Source: an uncultured Poribacteria bacterium (GTDB lineage: Bacteria; Poribacteria; WGA-4E; WGA-3G). Taken from it: a stretch of DNA of 64,000 nt. Of this stretch, positions 43,339 to 52,030 are shown one piece after another. The stretch is taken from NCBI GenBank assembly GCA_951828515.1, contig OX639992.1, forward strand, positions 4,442,217-4,506,216, in the 5' to 3' direction. The notes under the pieces are model-generated. The model had not been told where the DNA came from, did not search any database, and saw nothing but the letters and a program-made list of their open reading frames with translations. The translations under genes and the position numbers were made by a program. Within the stretch, counting starts at the first letter, position 1. The number at the start of each line of letters is the position of its first letter.

Positions 43339-44442
43339 TTAGGACTCCAGACGCATCGGCATCACAAGACAGGTGTGATTTTCTTCACCGATCGGTTTAA
43401 AAACAATAGGTTCCACTTCACTCCTAAATTCTATTGCGATAGATTCCGTCTCAATGTGTCCCAAAGTCCCTATCAACAAGCGCGCATCGATACCAATCCG
43501 TATCCGTCCATTACCGGTTTCCACAGGAATAGGCTCGTATGCCTCCCCTAACTCTGGAGTCTTCGCGGAAATCTGAACCTGCTCAGTGTTGATTTCCAAA
43601 GCAATCGCATAGTTCTTCGGATTCGAGAGCAACGCGACGCGCCGTGCTGCATGCAGCATCTGTTCTTTAGAGACTACCACTCTGCCTTCGGTCGATTCAG
43701 GAATGATTTTTTGGTATGGCGGATAATCCCCTTCGACGAGCCGAGTGGTTAAGGTCGCGTTCTCATCAGCGAAGAGAATTTGATTCTCAAAAATTGAAAT
43801 CTGCACTCCCGCAGATTCAGCGAAAGTGCGAGCGATCTCTTTTACAGCTTTAAGTGGGATGATGAACCCTTTTACGCGCTCCGACGACGTGAGCGGTTCA
43901 CAGTGTGCGAGTGCAAGCCATCTCATATCAGTCGCGACGACTTCCGTTTTGTCTGGAAAAAAATTAAAGTAGAGTCCGTTTAGGAAGTAGCGGACATCCT
44001 CCGTTGCGGCAGCGAATTCGGTTTTGTGCAGAAGATCACGCAGGGTATCTCCATCGAGGGTTAATGAATCTCCGTCAACAGAAGGCAATTGTGGGAATTC
44101 TTCGTCAGGAAGTCCGATGATTTTATAAACCCCGTCCCCACAAGCGATTTCAACGCGGTCATTTGCCGTCGTTGCCAAGTGTATCGGTTTGTCATCCGGC
44201 AATTCTTTAACAATGTCTGCCAATTTTTTGGCAGAGACAGTGATGCCCCCGTCTTCTTGAATGGTACCTTCTACTTTGATCTTGATCCCGACCTCCAAAT
44301 CTGTGGCGATACATTCAATCTTCCCATCAGCGGTTTGGATGAGGACGTTTGAAAGAATCGGTAAGGTCGTGCGACCACTCGCTACGCCTTGTAGCACTTG
44401 CAGAGAATGCAAGAGGTCATCTTTTTCAAAGGTTAGTTCCAT
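43339..44442 (-). CDS. dnaN: DNA polymerase III sliding clamp (beta subunit)
   Basis: The 367-residue protein shows the three-domain clamp pattern: LLHSLQVLQGVASGRTTLPILSNVLI in domain 1, KTEFAAATEDVRYFLNGLYF in domain 2, and the C-terminal CLVMPMRL, which matches the conserved P-M-R-L end of bacterial clamps. It tethers DNA polymerase III to DNA as a ring dimer. dnaA, recF and gyrB are not adjacent, so this is not the classical dnaA-dnaN origin arrangement. SD AAGGAG and a good promoter lie upstream. Confidence 0.97.
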   Translation of the reverse strand: MELTFEKDDLLHSLQVLQGVASGRTTLPILSNVLIQTADGKIECIATDLEVGIKIKVEGTIQEDGGITVSAKKLADIVKELPDDKPIHLATTANDRVEIACGDGVYKIIGLPDEEFPQLPSVDGDSLTLDGDTLRDLLHKTEFAAATEDVRYFLNGLYFNFFPDKTEVVATDMRWLALAHCEPLTSSERVKGFIIPLKAVKEIARTFAESAGVQISIFENQILFADENATLTTRLVEGDYPPYQKIIPESTEGRVVVSKEQMLHAARRVALLSNPKNYAIALEINTEQVQISAKTPELGEAYEPIPVETGNGRIRIGIDARLLIGTLGHIETESIAIEFRSEVEPIVFKPIGEENHTCLVMPMRLES

Positions 44443-44471
44443 TTCTGGTTCTCCTTATAGTCATTTTTACA

Positions 44472-44501
44472 ATTTTATCAGAAACGACGCGTTAAAGTCA
44501 A
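44472..44501 (-). promoter_or_regulatory. sigma70-type promoter for dnaN
   Basis: On the minus strand TTGACT (44501-44496), an 18-bp spacer and TAAAAT (44477-44472) lie about 30 bp before the dnaN ATG. Confidence 0.6.
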
Positions 44502-44578
44502 GTGCTTTTTCAACTGATGTTAAGTAATTCTGGTGATGCCAATGACTGTTCCCTGAATAGCGTTCGGGTCACACCCAT

Positions 44579-45469
44579 TCAATCCGATTGACGATGCGCT
44601 GTCTCCCACTCTTCCCATGTCGGTTTACGACCTTCAGTGAGCACTACGAGCGGTACTCTGCCACCCGCCACAGCTTTGTTTCTCACGAATTCGGCACCCT
44701 CGCGCGCTTCGGCTGTTAGGTTAGCCCGATCAGGCGTGGGAAAGTAACGGAAATCGATGCTCCAACGGGATTTTCCCGTCGTGTTAACTTTGCTGGTATG
44801 TACGCAAAGGTTCGACATGAACAAAGCACCACCCGGTTTAAGGGGGATAGGTACTGGCGTACCACGGGATTCAACATCCTCTTCCATCCGGACGTTTGAA
44901 TCTGCACCTCGCGCACCGTCCAACAAACCCCAATGGTGACTACCCGGAATCACCCAACAGCATCCATTTTCGACCGTTGCTTCCACCAGCGGTACCCACA
45001 CCGTAACCATGTGAAGACCCTCCGTGTGCCTCTCCTTCTTTCCGATGGTTGTTTGGTCCAAATACTGGCTATCTTGGTGCCATGGAAACGAAGTAATCAC
45101 ACTTCCGGGGAGTTTCGTCCGTAACGCTGGTGTGCCGATATTCGAGACTTCAGGACCCAAGAGAAGACGAAGCACCTCCAGAACACCCGGGAGATTGTAG
45201 AGATCATAAAACTCACGTCCATACATACCAAAAGACCAGTTGCGAGGTAATATATCCAATTCTTCGCAGATCGCAGCATACCGCCGCTCAAAGGACTCAT
45301 TTTCGTAACGCGACGCTAATTTTCCTTCACTATACAACTCGCGGCTATGCATATCAACCTTCGCCTTGATAAAGTCGCGAATTGGTTCTAAATCCCGATC
45401 ATCAATAAGGTCTCTGACCACGACGTAACCATCACGTTCATAAGCGGTCTTAATTTCCTGACCTTCCAT
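44579..45469 (-). CDS. phytanoyl-CoA dioxygenase (PhyH)-family protein
   Basis: The 296-residue protein is a Fe(II)/2-oxoglutarate-type oxygenase. The HxD iron motif is in SFPWHQDSQYLDQ, the distal His in NLCVHTSKVN, and the following SRWSIDFRY includes the Arg that would hold 2-oxoglutarate. The start YERDGYVVVRDLIDDRDLEP is typical of the family. PhyH members hydroxylate many small molecules; the substrate is unknown. SD AAGGAGA precedes the ATG. It is divergent from the enolase-superfamily gene, which may share a catabolic role. Confidence 0.88.
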   Translation of the reverse strand: MEGQEIKTAYERDGYVVVRDLIDDRDLEPIRDFIKAKVDMHSRELYSEGKLASRYENESFERRYAAICEELDILPRNWSFGMYGREFYDLYNLPGVLEVLRLLLGPEVSNIGTPALRTKLPGSVITSFPWHQDSQYLDQTTIGKKERHTEGLHMVTVWVPLVEATVENGCCWVIPGSHHWGLLDGARGADSNVRMEEDVESRGTPVPIPLKPGGALFMSNLCVHTSKVNTTGKSRWSIDFRYFPTPDRANLTAEAREGAEFVRNKAVAGGRVPLVVLTEGRKPTWEEWETAHRQSD

Positions 45470-45495
45470 TAGTTAATCTCCTTATATCACTCAGC

Positions 45496-45636
45496 CCGTA
45501 GCTCGTAATGAAATTACGCCTTAAATGGCATAATTTTGCTTCGCAGCGAGAATGCTTTACATTTGGAGAGCGGATTTCAGAAAGAAACCTCAGAGTTCAA
45601 CGTCACGCTCTCTAACCGCAAGGAATAATTAAAAAC
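45496..45636 (+). repeat. dispersed element ending in ACCGCAAGG...AATTAAAAA (copy 5)
   Basis: The element starts GTAGCTCGTAATGAAATTAC and ends ACCGCAAGGAATAATTAAAA. Here no gene starts at its end; instead a promoter (45649-45677) follows. Start and end phrases match the copies before the permease, hisA and GH88-like genes. Confidence 0.68.
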
Positions 45637-45648
45637 CTTCCGTCGCTG

Positions 45649-45677
45649 TTGCACAATCTCAAAAGATATGGTATCAT
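45649..45677 (+). promoter_or_regulatory. sigma70-type promoter for the enolase-superfamily gene
   Basis: TTGCAC (45649-45654), a 17-bp spacer and TATCAT (45672-45677) lie about 160 bp upstream of the ATG at 45838. Confidence 0.5.
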
Positions 45678-45837
45678 GAATGCTGGGCAGACGCAATATA
45701 ATTGAACTTTTCCAACCCACGCACGTCCGAAAATCGTACGGAGGATAATTGGGTGAACACAACACGTAAGATTGTCGCAATCGGTCTGTAACACCTATTC
45801 ATTTTTTCAACCTATTTCATACACAAAAGGGAAATAT

Positions 45838-46971
45838 ATGAAAATTACCGATGTAAAAGCAATGACGCTGAAAGGCTACAAACAGTGGAACTACGTCCAG
45901 ATTGAAACCGATGACGGATTGACAGGGATAGGCGAAGCACATCCTGGGGTGGGAATCGCCGAAATTATCCTGCAATTCAAGAAAACCCTTGTCGGCGCGG
46001 ATCCAAGAAACATAGAACCCCTCTACCACCGAATGATTGGCGCAGCGAGCAACCGATACGCAATGGGTTTATCGGCTATCGGTGGGATAGAAACGGCACT
46101 GTGGGATCTGCTTGGAAAAAGTCTTGGTGTGCCGGTCTATCAACTGTTAGGTGGAAAGTATCGGGACCGTATCCGACTCTATGCCGATGTCGGACACGGG
46201 AAAGGGAACACACCTGAAGGATGGGCGCAACGCGCTAAGGAAGGCGTTGCAGACGGCTACCAAGCCATCAAGTTCGACATCGATAACTCCGCAAACGAAC
46301 TCAAGCAGGATGCAGTCAATCGGGAACTCAGTACAGCAGAGTTACAGAAAATGACATCATTGGTCGCCGCCGCACGAGAAGCCGCTGGTGATGGTATCGA
46401 CATCAGTATTGACTGTCACAGCCTATTCAGTACCCACTCAGCGATGAAACTTGCCGAACGTTTGGAACCGTTCGATTTAATGTTTTTGGAAGACCCCGTG
46501 CCGAATGATAACGTCGAAGCGATGGCAAAGGTGAGTTCCTCCACCTCTATTCCAATCTGTACCGGTGAATTCCTGTTCCGACGAGACGGCTTCCGAGAAC
46601 TGATTCAGACGCAAGCCTGCGATATGCTACATGTCGATGTGTCTGGAACAGGCGGGATACTTGAGGCAAAGAAAATTGCGGATCTGGCGGATCTCTATTA
46701 CATCCCATTTGCGGCGCACAACATCACATCCCCAATCGGGATGACGGCGACGGCACATGTTTGTGCCGCCGTGCGGAATTTCATTGTTATGGAACTTCCA
46801 TATCACGCCGATCAAGTTGAATGGCGATGGGATCTCGCAATTTCCAACGAACCGCTCATGCAAGATAGCGTATTTGTGGTCCCAGAGCAACCGGGACTCG
46901 GTGTCGAAATCAACGCAGACATTGCAAGAGAACATCTCATGCCTGGGTCTGACCATTTTGGCATCGCCTAA
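45838..46971 (+). CDS. mandelate racemase/muconate lactonizing family dehydratase
   Basis: The 377-residue enolase-superfamily protein begins MKITDVKAMTLKGYKQWNYVQ. Metal-binding residues fit IDCHSLFS (Asp), FLEDPVPNDN (Glu) and CTGEFLFRRD (Glu). The barrel also shows QAIKFDID and HVDVSGTGG, and AAHNITSPIG carries a His in the galactonate/gluconate dehydratase position. It likely dehydrates a sugar acid. ATG 45838 has AAAGGG 7 nt upstream. It is divergent from the PhyH-family gene and monocistronic. The exact substrate is not predictable. Confidence 0.9.
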   Translation: MKITDVKAMTLKGYKQWNYVQIETDDGLTGIGEAHPGVGIAEIILQFKKTLVGADPRNIEPLYHRMIGAASNRYAMGLSAIGGIETALWDLLGKSLGVPVYQLLGGKYRDRIRLYADVGHGKGNTPEGWAQRAKEGVADGYQAIKFDIDNSANELKQDAVNRELSTAELQKMTSLVAAAREAAGDGIDISIDCHSLFSTHSAMKLAERLEPFDLMFLEDPVPNDNVEAMAKVSSSTSIPICTGEFLFRRDGFRELIQTQACDMLHVDVSGTGGILEAKKIADLADLYYIPFAAHNITSPIGMTATAHVCAAVRNFIVMELPYHADQVEWRWDLAISNEPLMQDSVFVVPEQPGLGVEINADIAREHLMPGSDHFGIA

Positions 46972-47216
46972 ATTTCAGCGACGGGTGTATTTTGGGGTAT
47001 ACGCCGCTTCTTTGCTGCCGAGGGTACCTGGCGGAAACACCCAAGCATACACCTCGGCACTAATACGGTTCCTGCTTGCTTTTGAGATTTCCCCACAGCG
47101 TCACCAACTTTTCTTGCGACGAAACCGCTAAGGGGATCGGCTGCCAAGCGGGACCCCTATTACTTCCAACCAGATTTCAGAATTACAGAGACGCTCAAGC
47201 AACAGGTAGAGAAAAA

Positions 47217-49130
47217 TTATCCAGGTAATGCGCCTTGGTAATTCACACCGGTAAACATCCCGATTATCATCCAAAGTCCTACAATGCCAAATTCACCGAT
47301 AACCAATCCCATAAACAGTGGTCGAAGTCTTCGATAGGATCCGATACCACCCGATTTCAGTGCCAAATACTTCAAAAACCAGCCAATACATATACAAGAC
47401 CAGAGGAAATAGGAAGAATAAACCGCGCCCATCACATATCCAATCGGGTGGAGTTGCCACCACATAAATTGACGTTGCATAATCAGTAGAAAGCCAGTGA
47501 TTCCGGCTCCCAAAAGCATACTGTATGCTTCCCCCAACTTCGCGTCTTTCGGATACTGAATCAGTGAAACGATATGGTTGAAATATCTCGGTGATCCGAC
47601 GAAGGGACCCCTTTGCAGATTTAAACCACCTTTTTCATAAATCAAGGGCAACGATGCCGCATAAGAAACACCGATAGCAACAACAATAGCAAGGACCATT
47701 ACACCGAGAACGTTTCTTCGATTTAATCCGACCGGGTCTGCCGCCTTGAACCCGTGCAGAACACTCGGCATCAAGATACCGCCCCAGTCACGCATCATTA
47801 CCCGCTGAAATCCCAAGAGTGCTAAGCTATTTGCGTTGATAATCCTTGAACCCGTTAGAATCTCAAAATATTCCACGGGATACATCGGTGCTTGGATCAG
47901 TAGCATGCCACCATTGACGACCATCCACGATAGTGCTGTAGAAGCAATCAGAAACAGGGCAATAATGCTACAGGCGACCCAAAGCGACATTCCCGCATAG
48001 ACACAAAGTCCCGCAAGCAACAGAAAACTAAGCATCGTTCCCAGCACCGCCCATCTATACGGCAATACCTCATCTGAATCGTCGATCGTTGCGGAGGTAC
48101 CAGACTCCAGAAACGTTCGTCTCAAGAGATCTTTGATATGGGTTCGACTATTAAGTAGGAAGGCGAGAACCATTACGCAATATGCAGCCATTGTCTGTCC
48201 TCTCGCAGAGATCCACGGACTGATAGGGACAGCAAAGGCGTTGATGATGATGTACTGTAACTTGAAAAATAAAAAGAAAAACCAGCAACTGAAAGACACC
48301 TCCATGGCAAGAAAATAGGTTATACCGATAACGGAGAAATAGAGAAAAAACCGAAATTGGGGCCACCAACCCATCACTATCCACGGACGCTCCGTGAATG
48401 GGGTGTACAGGTCATACCGATTCGGGATGCGCGGGAGGGCGGGAAAATACTCGTGCAATCCATTGAGTAGGTGAAAGAAGGCGGCGATTCCGAACCCTAC
48501 CCACACGAGCCGATTCCTGAACAGACTGTCCAGACCGGCGTGTATTGAGGTTTGCTGAACCATCTCTACGGGCACAGTAACGAGCGGAAAGATGAACCGC
48601 TCGCGCTCAACCCACTGTTTCCTTAACACAACTGATACGCAAATCGTCAGAGCATAGAACAGTAGAATGAAAACCGTCCAAACAACGAGCGGTTTTGCCC
48701 AGAGTAGCCAAGGAACAACTGATTCTCCCTCATAGAAATCCGTAACGGCATGTTTATCCCACACAATTAGCCATTCAGGGAAGTGAGGATGAAGCGTTTC
48801 TGCCCACTCATTCTCAGGTGTGGCGAAATAGACAGGTGCCGCCAAATACGGAAGTAAGTACCCGACCATTCCTTTCGATGGAATCGCTGAACTGATGACC
48901 ATCATCACCCAGATTATCATCAATTCGCTTGGATTTAACACGGCTCGGGGAGATACTTTCTTCAGAATGGGATTAACGACCAAGGTGAGAAAAATCAGTG
49001 TAAACACTGTCCCCAAAGGAAAATGATTTCCGGCAATATCTGTCCCTTGGAGGTAGTAGTCGTTATAGGGGGTAATTGCTGTCTGTATAATGACGAGTGC
49101 CAAACCGATCAGAATCGCTCTCACGCTCAT
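47217..49130 (-). CDS. large polytopic membrane protein, DUF6785/DUF6784-like
   Basis: The 637-residue protein has about 14-16 membrane segments. Recognisable stretches are SVRAILIGLALVIIQTAITP, NPSELMIIWVMMVISSAIPS and WVERERFIFPLVTVPVEMVQ. These fit the DUF6785/DUF6784 pairs abundant in Poribacteria, Planctomycetes and Verrucomicrobia; I recall no proven function. The permease-like topology suggests transport, which is inference. An SD-like AAGGGGG precedes the ATG. It ends 86 bp before other sequence without genes (46972-47216). Confidence 0.75.
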   Translation of the reverse strand: MSVRAILIGLALVIIQTAITPYNDYYLQGTDIAGNHFPLGTVFTLIFLTLVVNPILKKVSPRAVLNPSELMIIWVMMVISSAIPSKGMVGYLLPYLAAPVYFATPENEWAETLHPHFPEWLIVWDKHAVTDFYEGESVVPWLLWAKPLVVWTVFILLFYALTICVSVVLRKQWVERERFIFPLVTVPVEMVQQTSIHAGLDSLFRNRLVWVGFGIAAFFHLLNGLHEYFPALPRIPNRYDLYTPFTERPWIVMGWWPQFRFFLYFSVIGITYFLAMEVSFSCWFFFLFFKLQYIIINAFAVPISPWISARGQTMAAYCVMVLAFLLNSRTHIKDLLRRTFLESGTSATIDDSDEVLPYRWAVLGTMLSFLLLAGLCVYAGMSLWVACSIIALFLIASTALSWMVVNGGMLLIQAPMYPVEYFEILTGSRIINANSLALLGFQRVMMRDWGGILMPSVLHGFKAADPVGLNRRNVLGVMVLAIVVAIGVSYAASLPLIYEKGGLNLQRGPFVGSPRYFNHIVSLIQYPKDAKLGEAYSMLLGAGITGFLLIMQRQFMWWQLHPIGYVMGAVYSSYFLWSCICIGWFLKYLALKSGGIGSYRRLRPLFMGLVIGEFGIVGLWMIIGMFTGVNYQGALPG

Positions 49131-49255
49131 CTATTTGCACCCCCTTGTTTTCTTTTTGGCAACTGAAAATCCTTGTGAACTATTCTATCAAATCCCCCTT
49201 TTTTGATTAAGGAAAATCTTGAGACGCAAAAATTTTATCTCCTGAGTAGGTGGGA

Positions 49256-51847
49256 TTACGGCTCGTCCCCAAAGTCGGGCTCTTTTGCTGGTCGGAGCAC
49301 CCACGCTGCAAAGGCTGCTTCAAAAAATGCTGTCGTGTCTCCGAGGTAGAGGTGCTGGATACTTTCGATCGGAACCGTTATCTCTCCATAGATTGGCGAA
49401 CGTCCCAATAATGCATCATCTTTGACCTCGAGTGGTTCAAAAATCAGAATAGAACCATCGGTTAACCTGATAGATACCTCGTGTTGGCTATCGGCTATCG
49501 GCTTACGGCTTACCGTAGGGGCAAGGTCCCCTTGCCCGTACACTCGTGTGGTAGTTGCAAGCGTTTTGTCTGGTACAACGCTCTCTTGCTGACTGCTGAT
49601 GGCTGATGGCTGATGGCTATTCTGCTGACTGCTGATCGCTTCTCTGCTGACATTGACCACCCGTGCCACACGGTCTATAGGAACGGAGAATTGGCGTAGT
49701 TTAGAATCAAACTGAATCGTGTCTTCATTGAAACCCAGCAGTTTGCCCCGTTTCATATCCCCGTTCTCTGCCACGAGGATATGGTTCGGCGGTGTGTCGC
49801 GGTTAAAACGTGGAACGGTTAACGCACGCTCCAATTTTACGTCTAATTTATAATTTTTAGATATAGAGACCTCTTCAGAGACCATTTCGCCTAAATTCTG
49901 GTCCTGACGGAGTTTGATTTTCTTGCCATCCATAAGGAATATCACATCGCCATCTCTTAACTCTATCTCGCCACCTTCTGCCAGAATTTCCTCCAAGTTA
50001 CCTACGTTACCTTTGAACTGAATTTCATTGATTTCGCGATTATTGAACCGACCCCCTTTTTCCCCCAAAACAATATAAGAAGGTCTGCTGTTTGTCGAAT
50101 AGGTCCTATCAATATAGTTCGCATGTGTTCTACCGGAGAACTCAAGGGCTTTCACATGTGCCGAATCAATCAGGGACGCACTGATAAAAGGAGACTGGAA
50201 ACCAACGCTCATTTCATCGTATGACAAGATTTGACACGGGATGATCTCTCCGCTCTTCAGATGCAATATATGACGGAACTGCGATCCGTCAAAGGGCCAT
50301 GCCTTCGATGACCGCCTATTGTTGCGTTCTATGTGAGCCCTCCGAATCGAACCTCCAACTCGTGCGTTGCTGTCTTGTATCGGAGTCGAGTTGGAGGTTC
50401 GCGCCAATCGTACAGTCTTTGACGCACCGACTGGTTTCCAACGAATGAAAGATCCATCCGCTACGTCGAAGTAAACGCGACCACGAAGATTCCCTGACGG
50501 GTGAAATAATCTATCCTCGTCTTCAATTTGCCCATGATTCTTGGGACCACTGATCTCTACCCGAAGCAGCGAAGCACCCGCAAACACACATGCTATCGGT
50601 TCATTCGCGAACGCCGTCTGCAACAACACACTATCTGGGTTTACTTGCGCAATCTTACCGCGCAAAACCGCACCGTCGGGATATGTCAATGCGACGGGGT
50701 GTTCCGTTTCGACCAACGCAGTACCCGGCTGAACAACACGGTCGATTTGCTGGATATTGATGTCATGCCGATTTCCACCTGCATCAAGAACATAAGTACT
50801 TTCTTGCTCGACGAATAACTTACCATAAACGACGTGCCCATTCATTGTATGGACCCGCGGTTTGGAAGAGTCGATTTGTTGCTTTGTAGAGCCAACAGGC
50901 TGTTGGTAGACCCGTAACCGCCGAACCGTCAGATTCTGACCTCGGTTGTAAATATAGACACCCGATTCCTTAACTGTCTGTCCGACCTCGTCCAATTTCA
51001 GCAACAAGTTGCCGGCAAAATCAAACACCTCCAGTACACCGGTGTCCCCATCATAAGCGAGGCGTAAACGGAAGTTTCGTCGATCCGGCTGGATCGTCAA
51101 CACCGGCTCGAACAGTGTGCCTTGAACAACCACGAGTTCGTTAACCCAAGTCTCCAACCGCAATGCCTCGTATAGATTTTTACCAAGTGCGAAAACAAAA
51201 CCCGGAGGACGCGTGGCAGATGCTAACTCCAAGTCAATCTCAAAACGCTGGGGCCACGCAAGGGCGTGGAAGATTTTTGCCTTGACTTTATCTGTTCGTG
51301 GATGACCGCCCCGATTCGCATACCAACCTGGTCGGGCGTTTCCACCAAACAGCAATATGGGTTGGTTCGTATCCTGTTTGGATAATTCCCAATTCGTCAG
51401 TTGGGAACCGTCGAAGATAAGATTCGGGTGCACTCGACGTTCAAGGGTGTAGATTGACTCACGATTTACTCGAAACCGGCCGTGTCGCTCGCTGGAAAAG
51501 AGAAAGGTCTTCTCATCTGAATCAACTATGTCAGCTATCCAGATATCTCCCGATACAGTGCCGACGCGAAATGCCTCCGTTGCTGGGGCAGACCGCTTTG
51601 GGAAAACAACCGAATCCAATACGCTAATATCAATGACCAGATCGTCCGAAAAGTACGGTGATGACCAGTGAATCATGTCGGATGTGCTTTCCAGTAGCTT
51701 ACCGGGGAGAACATCGCCATTTTTCCAGCGCAATGTTTGCATGTTAGCTTGCAAAGCCTGTGCTTGCTGAGCCTGTATTGTCGGAGTCCATAATACCGCC
51801 AATGTTGCGGCAACAATAAGCAGTCCCTTTAGATTCCATTGCATCAT
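49256..51847 (-). CDS. large secreted protein carrying three in-frame repeat insertions
   Basis: The 863-residue protein has a signal peptide (LLIVAATLAVLWTPTIQAQQ). It contains repeated segments of the type LRWKNGDVLPGKLL, TYPDGAVLRGKIAQV and LKSGEIIPCQILSYD, and RLTDGSILIFEPLEV near the end, suggesting small beta-rich repeats. The middle (FDGSQLTNWELS onward) resembles a concanavalin-like domain. Three repeat families lie in frame: a 54-bp palindrome (residues about 483-500), CTGAC-type repeats (about 733-754) and a GTAGGGGC palindrome (about 769-777). SD AAAGGAGAGG precedes the ATG. It is the last gene of the 49-64 kb operon. Confidence 0.78.
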   Translation of the reverse strand: MMQWNLKGLLIVAATLAVLWTPTIQAQQAQALQANMQTLRWKNGDVLPGKLLESTSDMIHWSSPYFSDDLVIDISVLDSVVFPKRSAPATEAFRVGTVSGDIWIADIVDSDEKTFLFSSERHGRFRVNRESIYTLERRVHPNLIFDGSQLTNWELSKQDTNQPILLFGGNARPGWYANRGGHPRTDKVKAKIFHALAWPQRFEIDLELASATRPPGFVFALGKNLYEALRLETWVNELVVVQGTLFEPVLTIQPDRRNFRLRLAYDGDTGVLEVFDFAGNLLLKLDEVGQTVKESGVYIYNRGQNLTVRRLRVYQQPVGSTKQQIDSSKPRVHTMNGHVVYGKLFVEQESTYVLDAGGNRHDINIQQIDRVVQPGTALVETEHPVALTYPDGAVLRGKIAQVNPDSVLLQTAFANEPIACVFAGASLLRVEISGPKNHGQIEDEDRLFHPSGNLRGRVYFDVADGSFIRWKPVGASKTVRLARTSNSTPIQDSNARVGGSIRRAHIERNNRRSSKAWPFDGSQFRHILHLKSGEIIPCQILSYDEMSVGFQSPFISASLIDSAHVKALEFSGRTHANYIDRTYSTNSRPSYIVLGEKGGRFNNREINEIQFKGNVGNLEEILAEGGEIELRDGDVIFLMDGKKIKLRQDQNLGEMVSEEVSISKNYKLDVKLERALTVPRFNRDTPPNHILVAENGDMKRGKLLGFNEDTIQFDSKLRQFSVPIDRVARVVNVSREAISSQQNSHQPSAISSQQESVVPDKTLATTTRVYGQGDLAPTVSRKPIADSQHEVSIRLTDGSILIFEPLEVKDDALLGRSPIYGEITVPIESIQHLYLGDTTAFFEAAFAAWVLRPAKEPDFGDEP
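49515..49541. repeat. GTAGGGGC palindrome inside a coding sequence
   Basis: GGGCAAGG and CCTTGCCC pair around TCC, framed by GTAG and GTAC. It encodes YGQGDLAPT in the host protein. A relative lies in the intergenic region at about 19486-19511. Confidence 0.7.
49586..49650. repeat. CTGAC/CTGAT-type repeat inside a coding sequence
   Basis: The run GCTGACTGCTGATGGCTGAT continues through several more units and encodes SSQQNSHQPSAISSQQ in the host protein. The same wording recurs in proteins at 55115 and 61042. Confidence 0.8.
50348..50401. repeat. 54-bp palindromic element inside a coding sequence (copy A)
   Basis: Arms 50348-50362 and 50387-50401 are perfect 15-bp complements around a 24-nt loop containing TTGCTGTCTTGTATC. 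Copy B is at 60589-60642. The inner seven arm bases (CAACTCG) and the loop are shared; the outer eight differ between copies. Length 54 keeps the frame. Confidence 0.93.
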
Positions 51848-52030
51848 ACCTCTCCTTTCCTAAGAGCATTCGGCGGTCAGTAATTGGATAGAAAACCTCT
51901 CGTATTTGCTATATAGTCTTTATGATGAAAGCGTTACGTCAATAAACCGTGCTGCGAGCCGATAGTCAATCCTAATACTGACAACTGAGAGTGAGCGTCA
52001 GCGAACGCCCTGATAGCCGACCGCTGACTG

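Noticed and set aside
43339-44442. Replication origin next to dnaN
   Set aside because: No dnaA, recF or gyrase genes and no cluster of DnaA boxes were noticed around it.
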